Source: Granulicoccus phenolivorans DSM 17626 = NBRC 107789 = JCM 15570 (GTDB taxonomy: Bacteria > Actinomycetota > Actinomycetes > Propionibacteriales > Propionibacteriaceae). Taken from it: a DNA stretch of 64,000 bases. The notes beneath the pieces were generated by a model. The model had not been told where the DNA came from, ran no database searches, and saw nothing but the letters and a program-made list of their open reading frames with translations. Below, in pieces: positions 34,620 to 42,072 of this stretch (position 1 is its first letter; each line of letters starts with the position of its first letter). Where the stretch lies: assembly GCF_000423085.1 (NCBI RefSeq), contig NZ_KE383974.1, positions 1 to 64,000 of the forward strand, in the 5' to 3' direction. The translations under genes and the position numbers were made by a program.

Positions 34620-34922
34620 TCAGCTCCTTTGCTGGGGTTCGGTGGCGGGGGTCGGGGATCCGGGGACGACGTCGGCCAGGCGCCAGTGCAGGTCGTCGGG
34701 GTTGCCGTCGTCGGCGGTGTGCGGAGGCTCGGCGGTCAGCAGTTCGGCGTGGTTGTGCGCGCAGAACTCCTCGAAAGCCGGTCGGGAGAGCAGCAGTTCG
34801 ACGAACAGTTCGGGCTCGCCGATGGCGAAGTCGAATTCGACGAATCCGTCCGAGCGTTCGCCGGTGATCCGGACGAATCGGCGCTCGGTGTTGAACTCCG
34901 CATTGAGTTCGGTGGGTGCCAT
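34620..34922 (-). CDS. dmpK: phenol hydroxylase assembly protein (DmpK-like)
   Basis: DmpK binds the oxygenase and is thought to help insert iron; it is not needed for turnover. The product (100 residues from ATG 34922) contains the family motif RFVRITGERSDGFVEFDF and the LFVELLLSRPAFEEFC segment. I prefer 34922 over ATG 34928 because AAGGAAG is only 2 nt from the latter but 8 nt from the former. It is the first gene of the contiguous KLMNOP set; the 247-bp upstream gap to the orphan dmpM contains a 19-bp motif shared with the dmpB promoter and a dispersed hairpin repeat. Confidence 0.9.
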   Translation of the reverse strand: MAPTELNAEFNTERRFVRITGERSDGFVEFDFAIGEPELFVELLLSRPAFEEFCAHNHAELLTAEPPHTADDGNPDDLHWRLADVVPGSPTPATEPQQRS

Positions 34923-35026
34923 GGCCATCACTTCCTTGGTCTGGTGCCTCGAAAGTAGGTCGGCGGTGTCGGGTCGAGCGGCTGCTGGCGTGATGGCCGA
35001 ATCGGGTGGGTCGGTTCGGCGGGTCT

Positions 35027-35045
35027 GTTCACGACTGCCGAATCC
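35027..35045. promoter_or_regulatory. 19-bp motif shared with the dmpB upstream region
   Basis: GTTCACGACTGCCGAATCC occurs here, 104 nt upstream of the dmpK start, and again exactly at 37457-37475 upstream of dmpB. The TTC...GAA ends are weakly palindromic. Candidate binding site for a common phenol/catechol regulator. Confidence 0.5.
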
Positions 35046-35098
35046 GTGCGGGAGAGGGCCGCTCGGAGGCGTCACCCAGCGTCCGGGGCGTAACCCAG

Positions 35099-35160
35099 CG
35101 TCACTGTCGGCAACCCAACTTCGGGGCGCACTGAAGCTGGCTTACCCGCGGTGACGCTGC
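35099..35160. repeat. dispersed hairpin repeat, divergent copy
   Basis: GCGTCACT...GTGACGC ends enclose an ACTTCGGGGCGCACTGAAGC core. This is a diverged member of the family at 35668 and 36053, placed between dmpK and the orphan dmpM. Confidence 0.6.
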
Positions 35161-35169
35161 CTGCTCGGG

Positions 35170-35439
35170 CTACTCGTGCCAGGTCAGGGTGAGGACGTCG
35201 TCGTCCTCGGCGAGATTTCCCGACAGGGTAATGAGGTTGAGCTGCAGTTCCTGCAGGTCGTACGGGCGGCCGATCAGGATCTCGATCGTGTCCCGGTTGA
35301 TGACCAGGTGGCCCGGGGCAGTGACCCGCACCATTCCGTGTTCGTAGACCACCTTTGCGGCCTCGTTGTCGGCTTTGATCGCCGCGATGATGGGGATTGT
35401 CTCTTCGTTGGTCTGGAAGGCGATGAGGACCGTTGACAT
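35170..35439 (-). CDS. second, orphan DmpM-like activator protein
   Basis: This 89-residue protein aligns end to end with the dmpM at 33343 without gaps, with 19 substitutions clustered in the N-terminal half (residues 5-54) and a nearly invariant C-terminal half including YDLQELQ and NLITLSGNL. It has its own GGAGAG ribosome binding site and ATG at 35439. It lies upstream of dmpK, separated by 247 bp that include a hairpin repeat, so it is either the true first gene of the operon or a leftover of a partial duplication. Conservation of the whole frame and of charged surface residues argues that it is still functional. It could tune substrate range or compete with the first copy. Confidence 0.9.
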   Translation of the reverse strand: MSTVLIAFQTNEETIPIIAAIKADNEAAKVVYEHGMVRVTAPGHLVINRDTIEILIGRPYDLQELQLNLITLSGNLAEDDDVLTLTWHE

Positions 35440-35667
35440 CTCAGCTCTCCCTGCTGGTCATGGTCACGGATTGTTCAGGTACGGGGCCGAGCCGGCCTTC
35501 CGGCGACGACCATCGATCGCCGCGGTGGTCCACTTCCTGATTCCAGCCAATCACCGGCCACGGAATGGGGCAACGACGCTTTCGAGGGGACATCGGGGCG
35601 GGACTGGCCCAGGGCGCCCCGCAGTGATCTCCGCGAAGGTCGCACCCGGCGTCGCTGCGGGAATCCA

Positions 35668-35772
35668 GCGTCACTGCGGGCAGCCCAGCTTCGGGGCGCC
35701 GTGAAGCCGGGTGACCTCGAGTGACGCTGCATGGGCCCGGTGGCCGCTGTCTCCCCGGAATGACGCTGGATG
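35668..35772. repeat. dispersed hairpin repeat, copy of 105 bp
   Basis: GCGTCACTGCGGGCAGCCCA then CTTCGGGGCGCCGTGAAG and CTCGAGTGACGCTG, continuing to TGACGCTGGATG. Ends GCGTCACT/AGTGACGC and inner GCTTC/GAAGC arms can pair. It is nearly identical to 36053-36157. Confidence 0.8.
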
Positions 35773-35804
35773 GGCTGAGTGCCGGACTCACGCCGGGGGA
35801 GGGT

Positions 35805-35990
35805 TCGCGGTGCTCCCAGCAGGTCCGTTCGCGGTGCTCCCGGCAGGTCCGCGGGCAGTGGTCGGGTCCGCGGGCAGCCGTCGGGTCCGCTGGGCCTGCA
35901 GCGGCCGCGGGACATATCTGGACCCGCGGAGCCGCCCGGGGCACCGCAGGGCACCCCAGGGGACCGCGGAGCCGCCCGGGGCACCGCGGG
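35805..35990. repeat. short direct repeats (GGTCC and GGGGCACCGC types)
   Basis: GTTCGCGGTGCTCCC...GGTCC occurs twice at about 35805-35855, GCGGGCAG..GTCGGGTCC twice at 35858-35888, and a 23-bp CGCGGAGCCGCCCGGGG-type unit at 35925 and 35965 with a 40-bp period. No coding function is apparent. Confidence 0.6.
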
Positions 35991-36052
35991 CCGGCACGGG
36001 TCGTTGGTTGGTGTCGCTCATGGCCTGGTTCGAGCGTCATTCAGGGCAAGAA

Positions 36053-36157
36053 GCGTCACTGCGGGCAGCCCAGCTTCGGGGCGCCGTGAAGCCGGGTGAC
36101 CTCGAGTGAGGCTGCATCGGCCCGGTGGCCGCTGTCTGCCCGGAGTGACGCTGGATG
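36053..36157. repeat. dispersed hairpin repeat, second 105-bp copy
   Basis: Same 105-bp unit as 35668-35772 in the same orientation, with only a handful of substitutions, including one that breaks an end arm (AGTGAGGC for AGTGACGC). About 385 bp apart. Confidence 0.8.
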
Positions 36158-36219
36158 CCCGACTCCGGACTCCCGCGGGCCTTGATCGGGTTACGTCGCA
36201 CGGGGGCTTCCGGGCTTGA

Positions 36220-36308
36220 TGACCGTGTCGATGCACTCAACTTCCGAGCGCTTCAGTCGCACCGCGTGTCGGCACCGGTCCGCAACGTTGAGTGCATCGA
36301 AACGGTCA
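36220..36308. repeat. 22-bp inverted repeat with 45-bp spacer
   Basis: Arms 36220-36241 and 36287-36308 (TGACCGTGTCGATGCACTCA... and its complement) match at 21 of 22 positions. It lies just beyond the 3' end of the LLM oxidoreductase gene. The long spacer is atypical for a terminator; a small mobile-element remnant or recombination site is possible. Confidence 0.65.
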
Positions 36309-36334
36309 CCCGGGCCGCGGCACCCCCGCCGGGA

Positions 36335-37342
36335 TCACCGACCCTCGTCGCCACCCGGGCCCGGCGGGAAGTGCGGCAGCAGGTATTCGGCGAACTCCTC
36401 GATCACCTCGGCCACCGGGCGCCGGCTCTGCTTGAAGTTGATCATCAACTGGTCGACGCCGATGGCCTGCCAGGCCTGCAGGAACTCCAACAGCGGTTCC
36501 CGACCCAGGCGCAGGCCCTGATGCAGCGGCTGCGGAGCCGCGGTCGGATCCTCGGTCAGGTCGATATACATCGACTGCGCGAACGGCTTGAACCCGCCGT
36601 CGTCCCGACCGGTCAACCGCCGCCAACGCTGAATGTTCAGCTGCTGCTGCTCGAAGGGCAGCAGGTAGAACTGCCAGCCGTCGGTGTGCGCGGCGATCCA
36701 GTCGAGGTCCTGGCCACCACGCCCGGTCATGAAGATCGGCAGCCGGCCGCGTACGGGCCGGGGGATCAGGTCGGCGGTTCCGTTCAGGTGCCCCAGGAAG
36801 GAGTCGATTTTCGGGAAGCTCTCCTCGGTCAGCCGACGGACGAACTGCAGCGACTCCCGGAACCGTTCGGAGCGGGTGGCATGCGCGATGCCGAACGCCG
36901 GGAACTCCACCGGACGATCCCCGGCCGCGGCGCCGAGCAGGAACCGCCCGCCGGACAGCTGATCAATGCTGGCGGCGGCCTTCGCCGTGTGGATCGGGTG
37001 ACGCAACGGCAGCACAATGCTGGCCGTGCCTAGTGCGATCCGGTTCGTTCGGGCCGCGAGGTAGCCCAGGTAGGTCCAGGTGTCGAATATCTGGCCGGTG
37101 TCCCCGAAGGACGGATCCAGCAACGGCACATCCCGGACCCAGACCGTCGAGAAGCCCGCCGCCTCGGCCCGGTCGATGAGTTCGGCGTGCCGGTTCATCG
37201 TCGGAATCGCACCGGTGAACCCCTCCAGCGGGGTGATCACGCCGATGGTCATCGCGCCGGGGCGGAAGGCGTGCCGCATCCCCGGGTGCGCGGTCAACGG
37301 ATCACTCGAAGAGTCCATACCATCTGTCATGTTCTGGGTCAT
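36335..37342 (-). CDS. LLM-class (luciferase-like) oxidoreductase
   Basis: The protein is a TIM-barrel flavin or F420-dependent oxidoreductase of the luciferase-like superfamily, about 335 residues from ATG 37342. Family features include the N-terminal MTIGVITPLEG strand, ELIDRAEAAGFSTVWVRDVP, the LSGGRFLLGAAAGD motif that binds the flavin phosphate, and GRLPIFMTGRGGQDLDWIA. It is divergent from dmpB across 199 bp and sits between the phenol hydroxylase and meta-cleavage genes, so an accessory role in aromatic catabolism is possible, but its substrate is unknown. Confidence 0.85.
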   Translation of the reverse strand: MTQNMTDGMDSSSDPLTAHPGMRHAFRPGAMTIGVITPLEGFTGAIPTMNRHAELIDRAEAAGFSTVWVRDVPLLDPSFGDTGQIFDTWTYLGYLAARTNRIALGTASIVLPLRHPIHTAKAAASIDQLSGGRFLLGAAAGDRPVEFPAFGIAHATRSERFRESLQFVRRLTEESFPKIDSFLGHLNGTADLIPRPVRGRLPIFMTGRGGQDLDWIAAHTDGWQFYLLPFEQQQLNIQRWRRLTGRDDGGFKPFAQSMYIDLTEDPTAAPQPLHQGLRLGREPLLEFLQAWQAIGVDQLMINFKQSRRPVAEVIEEFAEYLLPHFPPGPGGDEGR

Positions 37343-37456
37343 GGGTCGATGATAGACATTCACGCCGACGCGAAGGTCAAGTCTGTGGTTCTGGGCTGCC
37401 GAGGGCCCCCTAAGAAGGCACGATTGCGGAATCCCGGAGGGCGGTTCCGTGCCTGC

Positions 37457-37475
37457 GTTCACGACTGCCGAATCC
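37457..37475. promoter_or_regulatory. 19-bp motif upstream of dmpB, identical to 35027-35045
   Basis: GTTCACGACTGCCGAATCC lies 66 nt upstream of the dmpB start codon. The identical sequence lies upstream of dmpK, in the opposite orientation relative to transcription. Confidence 0.5.
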
Positions 37476-37541
37476 ACCAGCGGAGCGGTTGCCGGTCGCG
37501 TTCCATTGGATCAGGCACTCAAACTCAATGAGGAGACAGAC

Positions 37542-38456
37542 ATGGGCGTCATGCGCATGGGGTACGTACACGCGAAGGTCACCGATCTGGCCGAGGCGGA
37601 TCAGCACTACTCGCAGGTGATGGGTCTGTACGAGACCGCCCGCGAGGACGGCACGATCTACTACAAGGGTTGGGACGAGTTCGACCACCACTCGGTGGTG
37701 ATCGAGGAAGGCGGCGTCGGCGTCGTCAAGGTCGGCTTCAAGGTACGCACCCTGGAGGACCTGGCCCAGTACGAGACCCGGCTCCAGCAGTTCGGCGCCA
37801 CCGTCGAGCGGATGAGCGCCGGGGAGAATCTGAAGGTCGGCGACGGGATCCGGTTCATCGCCCCGAACGGGCACGTCTTCGAGCTGTACCACGAGATGGA
37901 GCAGGTCGGCGTGGAGGTCGGTACGCACTGCCCCGACTCCTTCCCGATGGATCTGCGCGGGATCGGCGCCCCGAACCTGGACCACGGCCTGTTCGTCGGC
38001 GACGACGTCGAAGGGGTCGAGAAGCTGTTCATCGAGGCGCTCGACTTCTATCCCTCCGAGCGGATGCTGGCCACCGGCGACGACGGCGCCCCGCTGATCG
38101 CGACCTGGCTCAGTTGTGGCAACAAGTCCCACGACATCGCCTTCCTGAAGGGCCCCGACGGCAAGCTGCACCACTTTGCCTTCTACCTGAAGGACTGGAA
38201 CCACGTCACCGCGGCCGCCGACATCCTGGTCCACCACGACACCCCGATGGACCTGCCCCCGACCCGGCACGGCATCACCCGCGGCGAGACCACCTACTTC
38301 TTCGACCCCTCGGGCAACCGCAACGAGACCTTTGCCGGCGGCTACCTGATGTACCCCGACCGCCCCTGCGTCGAGTGGACCATGGACCAGCTCGGAAAGG
38401 GCCTGGACTACTACCGGCGCGAGGTCACCCCGACCTTCCTCACCGTCTACAGCTGA
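37542..38456 (+). CDS. dmpB: catechol 2,3-dioxygenase (extradiol)
   Basis: The enzyme opens catechol next to the diol to give 2-hydroxymuconic semialdehyde using Fe(II) and O2. The 304-residue protein has the two-module vicinal oxygen chelate fold of XylE/DmpB. The iron ligands are His148 (NLDHGLF), His211 (KLHHFAF) and Glu262 (GNRNETF); His243 and Tyr252 match the active-site acid/base and Tyr. I chose ATG 37542 after AGGAGACAG; the frame extends 31 codons upstream but only through promoter-like DNA. It is followed by dmpE and dmpH. Confidence 0.95.
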   Translation: MGVMRMGYVHAKVTDLAEADQHYSQVMGLYETAREDGTIYYKGWDEFDHHSVVIEEGGVGVVKVGFKVRTLEDLAQYETRLQQFGATVERMSAGENLKVGDGIRFIAPNGHVFELYHEMEQVGVEVGTHCPDSFPMDLRGIGAPNLDHGLFVGDDVEGVEKLFIEALDFYPSERMLATGDDGAPLIATWLSCGNKSHDIAFLKGPDGKLHHFAFYLKDWNHVTAAADILVHHDTPMDLPPTRHGITRGETTYFFDPSGNRNETFAGGYLMYPDRPCVEWTMDQLGKGLDYYRREVTPTFLTVYS

Positions 38457-38474
38457 CCAACGGGGTCGCAAGAG

Positions 38475-39266
38475 ATGAGTGACGTGCAGGAGGCGGCCGA
38501 CCGGTTGTTGGCCGCCTACCGCGACCGCGCCCCGATCCCGCCGCTGACCCCGGACTTTGCCGGGGCCGGGCTGGACGCGGCGTACCGGATCCAACAGGCC
38601 CAGGTGGCCGCCTGGGTGGCGGCCGGCGATGTGGTGAAGGGCCACAAGGTCGGCCTGGCCGCGCAGGCGATCCAGCGCCAGATGGGGGTGAACCAGCCCG
38701 ACTTCGGACACCTCACCGCGAGCATGTTCCACCTGGAGCACGCCCCGATCCCGCGCGGGACCTTCCTCCAACCGCGGGTCGAACCCGAGATCGCCTTCAT
38801 CCTGGGGCGCCCGCTGCGCGGACCGGGGGTGACCCTGGCCGAGGCCGCCCGGGCGGTGGACTTCGTCGTCGGGGCGCTGGAGTTCGTCGACTCCCGGATC
38901 GCGGACTGGCAGATCGGCATCTTCGACACTGTCGCCGACAACGCCTCCTCCGGCGGGGTGGTGCTCGGGTCCCGGCCGCGCCGGCTGGAGGAGTTGGACC
39001 TGCGTACGATCGGCTGCAACCTGACCATCAACGGCGAGGTCGTGGCCACCGGGGCCGGGGGAGCGGTGCTCGGCTCGCCGCTGAACTCGCTGGTCTGGCT
39101 GGCCAACACGGTCGGCCCGCTCGGGGTGAGGCTGGAGCCGGGCCATGTCGTCCTGCCCGGGTCGATGACCCGCGCCTTCGACGTGACCCCGGGATCGACG
39201 ATCGAAGCCCGGATCGCCGGCTTCGGCACCGTGACCGCAGTCCTGCAGGGGGAAGCCGATGAATAA
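38475..39266 (+). CDS. dmpE: 2-oxopent-4-enoate (2-keto-4-pentenoate) hydratase
   Basis: DmpE adds water to 2-oxopent-4-enoate to give 4-hydroxy-2-oxovalerate. The 263-residue protein has the FAA-hydrolase-like hydratase fold: the GHKVGLAAQAIQRQMGV segment, the metal-binding RVEPEIAFIL motif, and VDSRIADW followed by DNASSGGVVLG. It overlaps dmpH by 8 nt. The paralog downstream (dmpH) shares the same fold; the assignment of hydratase to this one rests on the MGVNQPDFGHLTASM region and gene order. Confidence 0.9.
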   Translation: MSDVQEAADRLLAAYRDRAPIPPLTPDFAGAGLDAAYRIQQAQVAAWVAAGDVVKGHKVGLAAQAIQRQMGVNQPDFGHLTASMFHLEHAPIPRGTFLQPRVEPEIAFILGRPLRGPGVTLAEAARAVDFVVGALEFVDSRIADWQIGIFDTVADNASSGGVVLGSRPRRLEELDLRTIGCNLTINGEVVATGAGGAVLGSPLNSLVWLANTVGPLGVRLEPGHVVLPGSMTRAFDVTPGSTIEARIAGFGTVTAVLQGEADE

Positions 39267-40044
39267 CAGCAGCTGGACGCCCGCCTCGGTCGCCGAGACC
39301 CTGGTCCGGGCCGCCGATACCGCGCAGCCCCGCAGCTCCTTCGCCGAGGAATGGCCCGACTTCACCGAGGCCGAGGCGTACCGGGCGCAGGACCTGGCGC
39401 TGGTGATCCGCCGGGCGCGCGGTGAGCGGGTGGTCGGGATCAAGCTCGGGGTCACTTCGCGGGCCAAGCAGCGCCAGGTCAACGTGGACACCCCGAATGT
39501 GGCCTGGCTGACCGACGCGATGCTGCTGCCCGCCGGGGAGCCGGTGCCGGCCGGGGAGCTGATTCATCCCCGCGCCGAGCCGGAGATCGCGTTCCGCCTG
39601 GGGCGTACGCTGCGGGGCCCGGGGGTCACCGCCGCCGAGGCCCTGGCCGCGGTGGACCGGGTCTTCGGCGCGATCGAAATCATCGACAGCCGGTTCTCCG
39701 GGTACGCCTTCACGATGACCGACGTCACCGCGGACAACGCCTCCTCCGGCCGGTTCGTGACCGGCCCGGTACACCTGCCGACCGACACCCTGGACCTCTC
39801 CCTGGAGGCGGTCCTGGTCGGGGTGGACGGTGAGATCGTCGATTCCGCCACCGGCGCCGCCGTGTACGGCCACCCGGCCGAGGCGCTGGCGTTCGCGGCG
39901 AACAAACTCGGCGAACGCGGCCATGCCCTGGAGGCCGGCTGGATCGTGCTCACCGGCGGGATGACCGATGCGGTCCCGATGACGCCGGGGCGGCACGTCA
40001 CCGCCGAGTTCACCCACCTCGGCTCGGTCACCGTCCGCGCCTGA
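39259..40044 (+). CDS. dmpH: 4-oxalocrotonate (2-oxo-3-hexenedioate) decarboxylase
   Basis: DmpH decarboxylates 2-oxo-3-hexenedioate to 2-oxopent-4-enoate and forms a complex with the hydratase DmpE. The 261-residue protein is paralogous to dmpE and shows GIKLGVTSRAKQRQVNV, the metal site RAEPEIAFRLG, and DSRFSGYAFTMTDVTADNAS typical of the decarboxylase branch. It ends 15 nt before a strong bidirectional terminator that separates it from the convergent iclR gene. Confidence 0.9.
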   Translation: MNNSSWTPASVAETLVRAADTAQPRSSFAEEWPDFTEAEAYRAQDLALVIRRARGERVVGIKLGVTSRAKQRQVNVDTPNVAWLTDAMLLPAGEPVPAGELIHPRAEPEIAFRLGRTLRGPGVTAAEALAAVDRVFGAIEIIDSRFSGYAFTMTDVTADNASSGRFVTGPVHLPTDTLDLSLEAVLVGVDGEIVDSATGAAVYGHPAEALAFAANKLGERGHALEAGWIVLTGGMTDAVPMTPGRHVTAEFTHLGSVTVRA

Positions 40045-40059
40045 CCGACCCCGCACCCG

Positions 40060-40096
40060 CACCAGCCCACCCCGGACCCGCCGGGGTGGGCTGGTG
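40060..40096. terminator. bidirectional hairpin between dmpH and iclR
   Basis: A perfect 16-bp stem (40060-40075 with 40081-40096; CACCAGCCCACCCCGG and complement) with a 5-nt loop lies between convergent genes. Confidence 0.8.
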
Positions 40097-40128
40097 TGCG
40101 TTCGGTGGGGCGCAGACCTCGACCGGGC

Positions 40129-40932
40129 TCAGATCTCCACCGGGGCCGGATAGTCGCTGGTCTCCGGCGTCAGATGCAGCGGTCGGTCGGACAGCGCCTG
40201 GGAGATCTCGCCCGCGGTCCGCAGCACCGTCTTCACATACCGCGCCTGACTGCGTTCGAACCGGTTCACCGGCACACTCAGACTGATCGCCGCGATCACC
40301 ATCCCCAGGTCGTCGCGGATCGGCGCGGCCACACAGTGCACGTCCTCGACCGCCTCCCCCAGATCCAGCGCGAACCCACGGGTACGGATCTCGATCAGCT
40401 GGGCCCGCAGCACCGCCGGGTCGGTGATCGTGGTGGTGGTGTAGCGCTGCAACTTCGTGGTGGTCAGAAAGTCCTCGACATCGCTCGGGTCGGCGTGCGC
40501 CATCAGCAGCTTTCCCACCCCGGTGCAGTGCGGCTCCAGATGCGTACCGACCCGCGCCCCCTGGGCGATCACGTTCCGGGTGCCGAGGAACTTGTCCACG
40601 TAGAGCACCTTGCGGCGCTCGGCGACGGCCAGGTGGCAGGTCTCCCCGAGTTCCTCGACCAGCGCCCGCAGGTAGGGCGCCGCGGTGCCGCGCAGGTCGA
40701 CCGCGCGGTGGTGGATCTCGGCCAGTTCCAGGATCCGCCAGCCGACCCGGTACCGGCCACCGGCCCGCCACCGCAGGATCCCGATGTCGACCAGGCTGGA
40801 CAGCACCGCGTGAGCGCTGGAGCGCGGCACCCCCAGCTTGCTCGCCACCTCCGAGACCCCCCACTCCGGGGCGTCCTTGGAGAACAGATCGAGCACCCGG
40901 CCGACCTTGTCCACGGTGTTCAGCGTTGCCAT
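40129..40932 (-). CDS. IclR-family transcriptional regulator of the meta-cleavage genes
   Basis: The 267-residue protein has the N-terminal winged helix (VDKVGRVLDLF, then WGVSEVASKLGVPRSSAHAVL) and the C-terminal effector domain (GETCHLAVAERRKVLYVDK, TGVGKLLMA, VAAPIRDD) of IclR regulators, which often control aromatic catabolism in response to a pathway intermediate. It sits between the two meta-cleavage blocks and is divergent from dmpF; two short perfect palindromes with GTTC/GAAC arms lie in the 225-bp gap. Whether it activates or represses is not evident. Confidence 0.92.
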   Translation of the reverse strand: MATLNTVDKVGRVLDLFSKDAPEWGVSEVASKLGVPRSSAHAVLSSLVDIGILRWRAGGRYRVGWRILELAEIHHRAVDLRGTAAPYLRALVEELGETCHLAVAERRKVLYVDKFLGTRNVIAQGARVGTHLEPHCTGVGKLLMAHADPSDVEDFLTTTKLQRYTTTTITDPAVLRAQLIEIRTRGFALDLGEAVEDVHCVAAPIRDDLGMVIAAISLSVPVNRFERSQARYVKTVLRTAGEISQALSDRPLHLTPETSDYPAPVEI

Positions 40933-41106
40933 CGAGCCTCCCTGCTCGTACCCTCCCCGCCGATCCGGCGTACGAAGGGGTTCTGTTCAGAATAGTCGAA
41001 CCCACTGAGGGCCGTCGGCGAATGCGGTCGGGCAGTGGGGAACGACCCGGCAGCGGCGTCGCGGCGGCTCCTACGCTCCTCAAGAAGCCCCAATGACGCA
41101 GCCCTC

Positions 41107-41137
41107 GTTCGTCCCGAACAGCGGCGTTCCTCGAACG
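41107..41137. promoter_or_regulatory. two candidate IclR operators upstream of dmpF
   Basis: GTTCG-TCC-CGAAC (41107-41119) and CGTTC-CTC-GAACG (41125-41137) are perfect palindromes with 5-bp arms and 3-nt spacers, centres 18 bp apart. GTTCG half-sites are known for some IclR-family regulators of aromatic catabolism such as PcaR. Confidence 0.45.
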
Positions 41138-41157
41138 GACAAGAAGGAAGGTGACCC

Positions 41158-42072
41158 ATGGCCACGCTGACCGCAGCCATTGTCGGGTCCGGAAACATCG
41201 GCACGGACATGATGTACAAGCTCCTGCGCTCCGAGCACATCGAGCCCACCCACATGGTCGGGATCGATCCGGCCAGCGAGGGCCTGCGGCGCGCCGCCGA
41301 CCACGGTCTGCAGACCTCGGTCGGGGGAGCGGACTGGCTGCTCGCCCAGGACACCCTGCCGGACCTGGTCTTCGAGGCCACCTCGGCCAAGGTGCACGCC
41401 GCCGCCGCCCCCCGGTACGCCGCGGCCGGCATCACCGCGATCGACCTGACCCCGGCCTCGATCGGCCCCTACGTCGTCCCGGCGGTCAACCTGCATGAGC
41501 ACGTCGGCGCCCCGAACCTGAACATGGTCAGCTGCGCCGGCCAGGCCACCATCCCGGTGCTGTGGGCGATCAATCAGGCAGCCGACGCCTCCTACGGCGA
41601 GATCGTCGCCGCGCTGGCGTCCAAGTCGGCCGGCCCCGGCACCCGGGCCAACCTCAGCGAGTTCAGCGAGAAGACCAGCCGGGCGCTGGCCGCGGTCAGC
41701 GGCGCCGACCGGGCCAAGGCGATCGCGGTGATCAACCCCGCCGAACCCCCGATGAACATGCGCGACACCGTGTACGCCCTGGTCCGCAACCCCGACCGGG
41801 CCGCGATCGAGACCGCGGTGGAGAACGTCGTCGCCGAGGTGCAGAAGTACGTGCCCGGCTACCACCTGAAGCTGATCGAGGTCGAGGGCGACAAGGTCAC
41901 CGTGATGCTCGAGGTGATCGGCGCCGGGGACTACCTGCCCACCTACGCCGGCAACCTCGACATCATCACCGCCGCCGCGGCCCGCGTTGCCGACGTCATC
42001 GCCGCGGACCGCCCGCGTACGAACAACGGGCACACCCAGACCCAGCACCAGCCGGAAGGAGCGCTGCAGTGA
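41158..42072 (+). CDS. dmpF: acetaldehyde dehydrogenase (acylating)
   Basis: DmpF oxidises acetaldehyde to acetyl-CoA with NAD+ and CoA, receiving acetaldehyde from the aldolase DmpG through a channel. The 304-residue protein has the N-terminal NAD motif [10 protein letters not shown] and the catalytic Cys126 in [10 protein letters not shown], followed by the [16 protein letters not shown] region. It starts after AAGAAGGAAGG and its stop overlaps the GTG start of dmpG, which fits stoichiometric complex formation. Confidence 0.95.
   Translation: MATLTAAIVGSGNIGTDMMYKLLRSEHIEPTHMVGIDPASEGLRRAADHGLQTSVGGADWLLAQDTLPDLVFEATSAKVHAAAAPRYAAAGITAIDLTPASIGPYVVPAVNLHEHVGAPNLNMVSCAGQATIPVLWAINQAADASYGEIVAALASKSAGPGTRANLSEFSEKTSRALAAVSGADRAKAIAVINPAEPPMNMRDTVYALVRNPDRAAIETAVENVVAEVQKYVPGYHLKLIEVEGDKVTVMLEVIGAGDYLPTYAGNLDIITAAAARVADVIAADRPRTNNGHTQTQHQPEGALQ

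Noticed and set aside
30374-34922. Propane/alkene monooxygenase (prm/mim-type) identity for the diiron operon
   Set aside because: Component order K-L-M-N-O-P, the presence of DmpK- and DmpO-type subunits and the Cys-rich C-terminus of the large subunit fit phenol hydroxylase; adjacent catechol cleavage genes agree.
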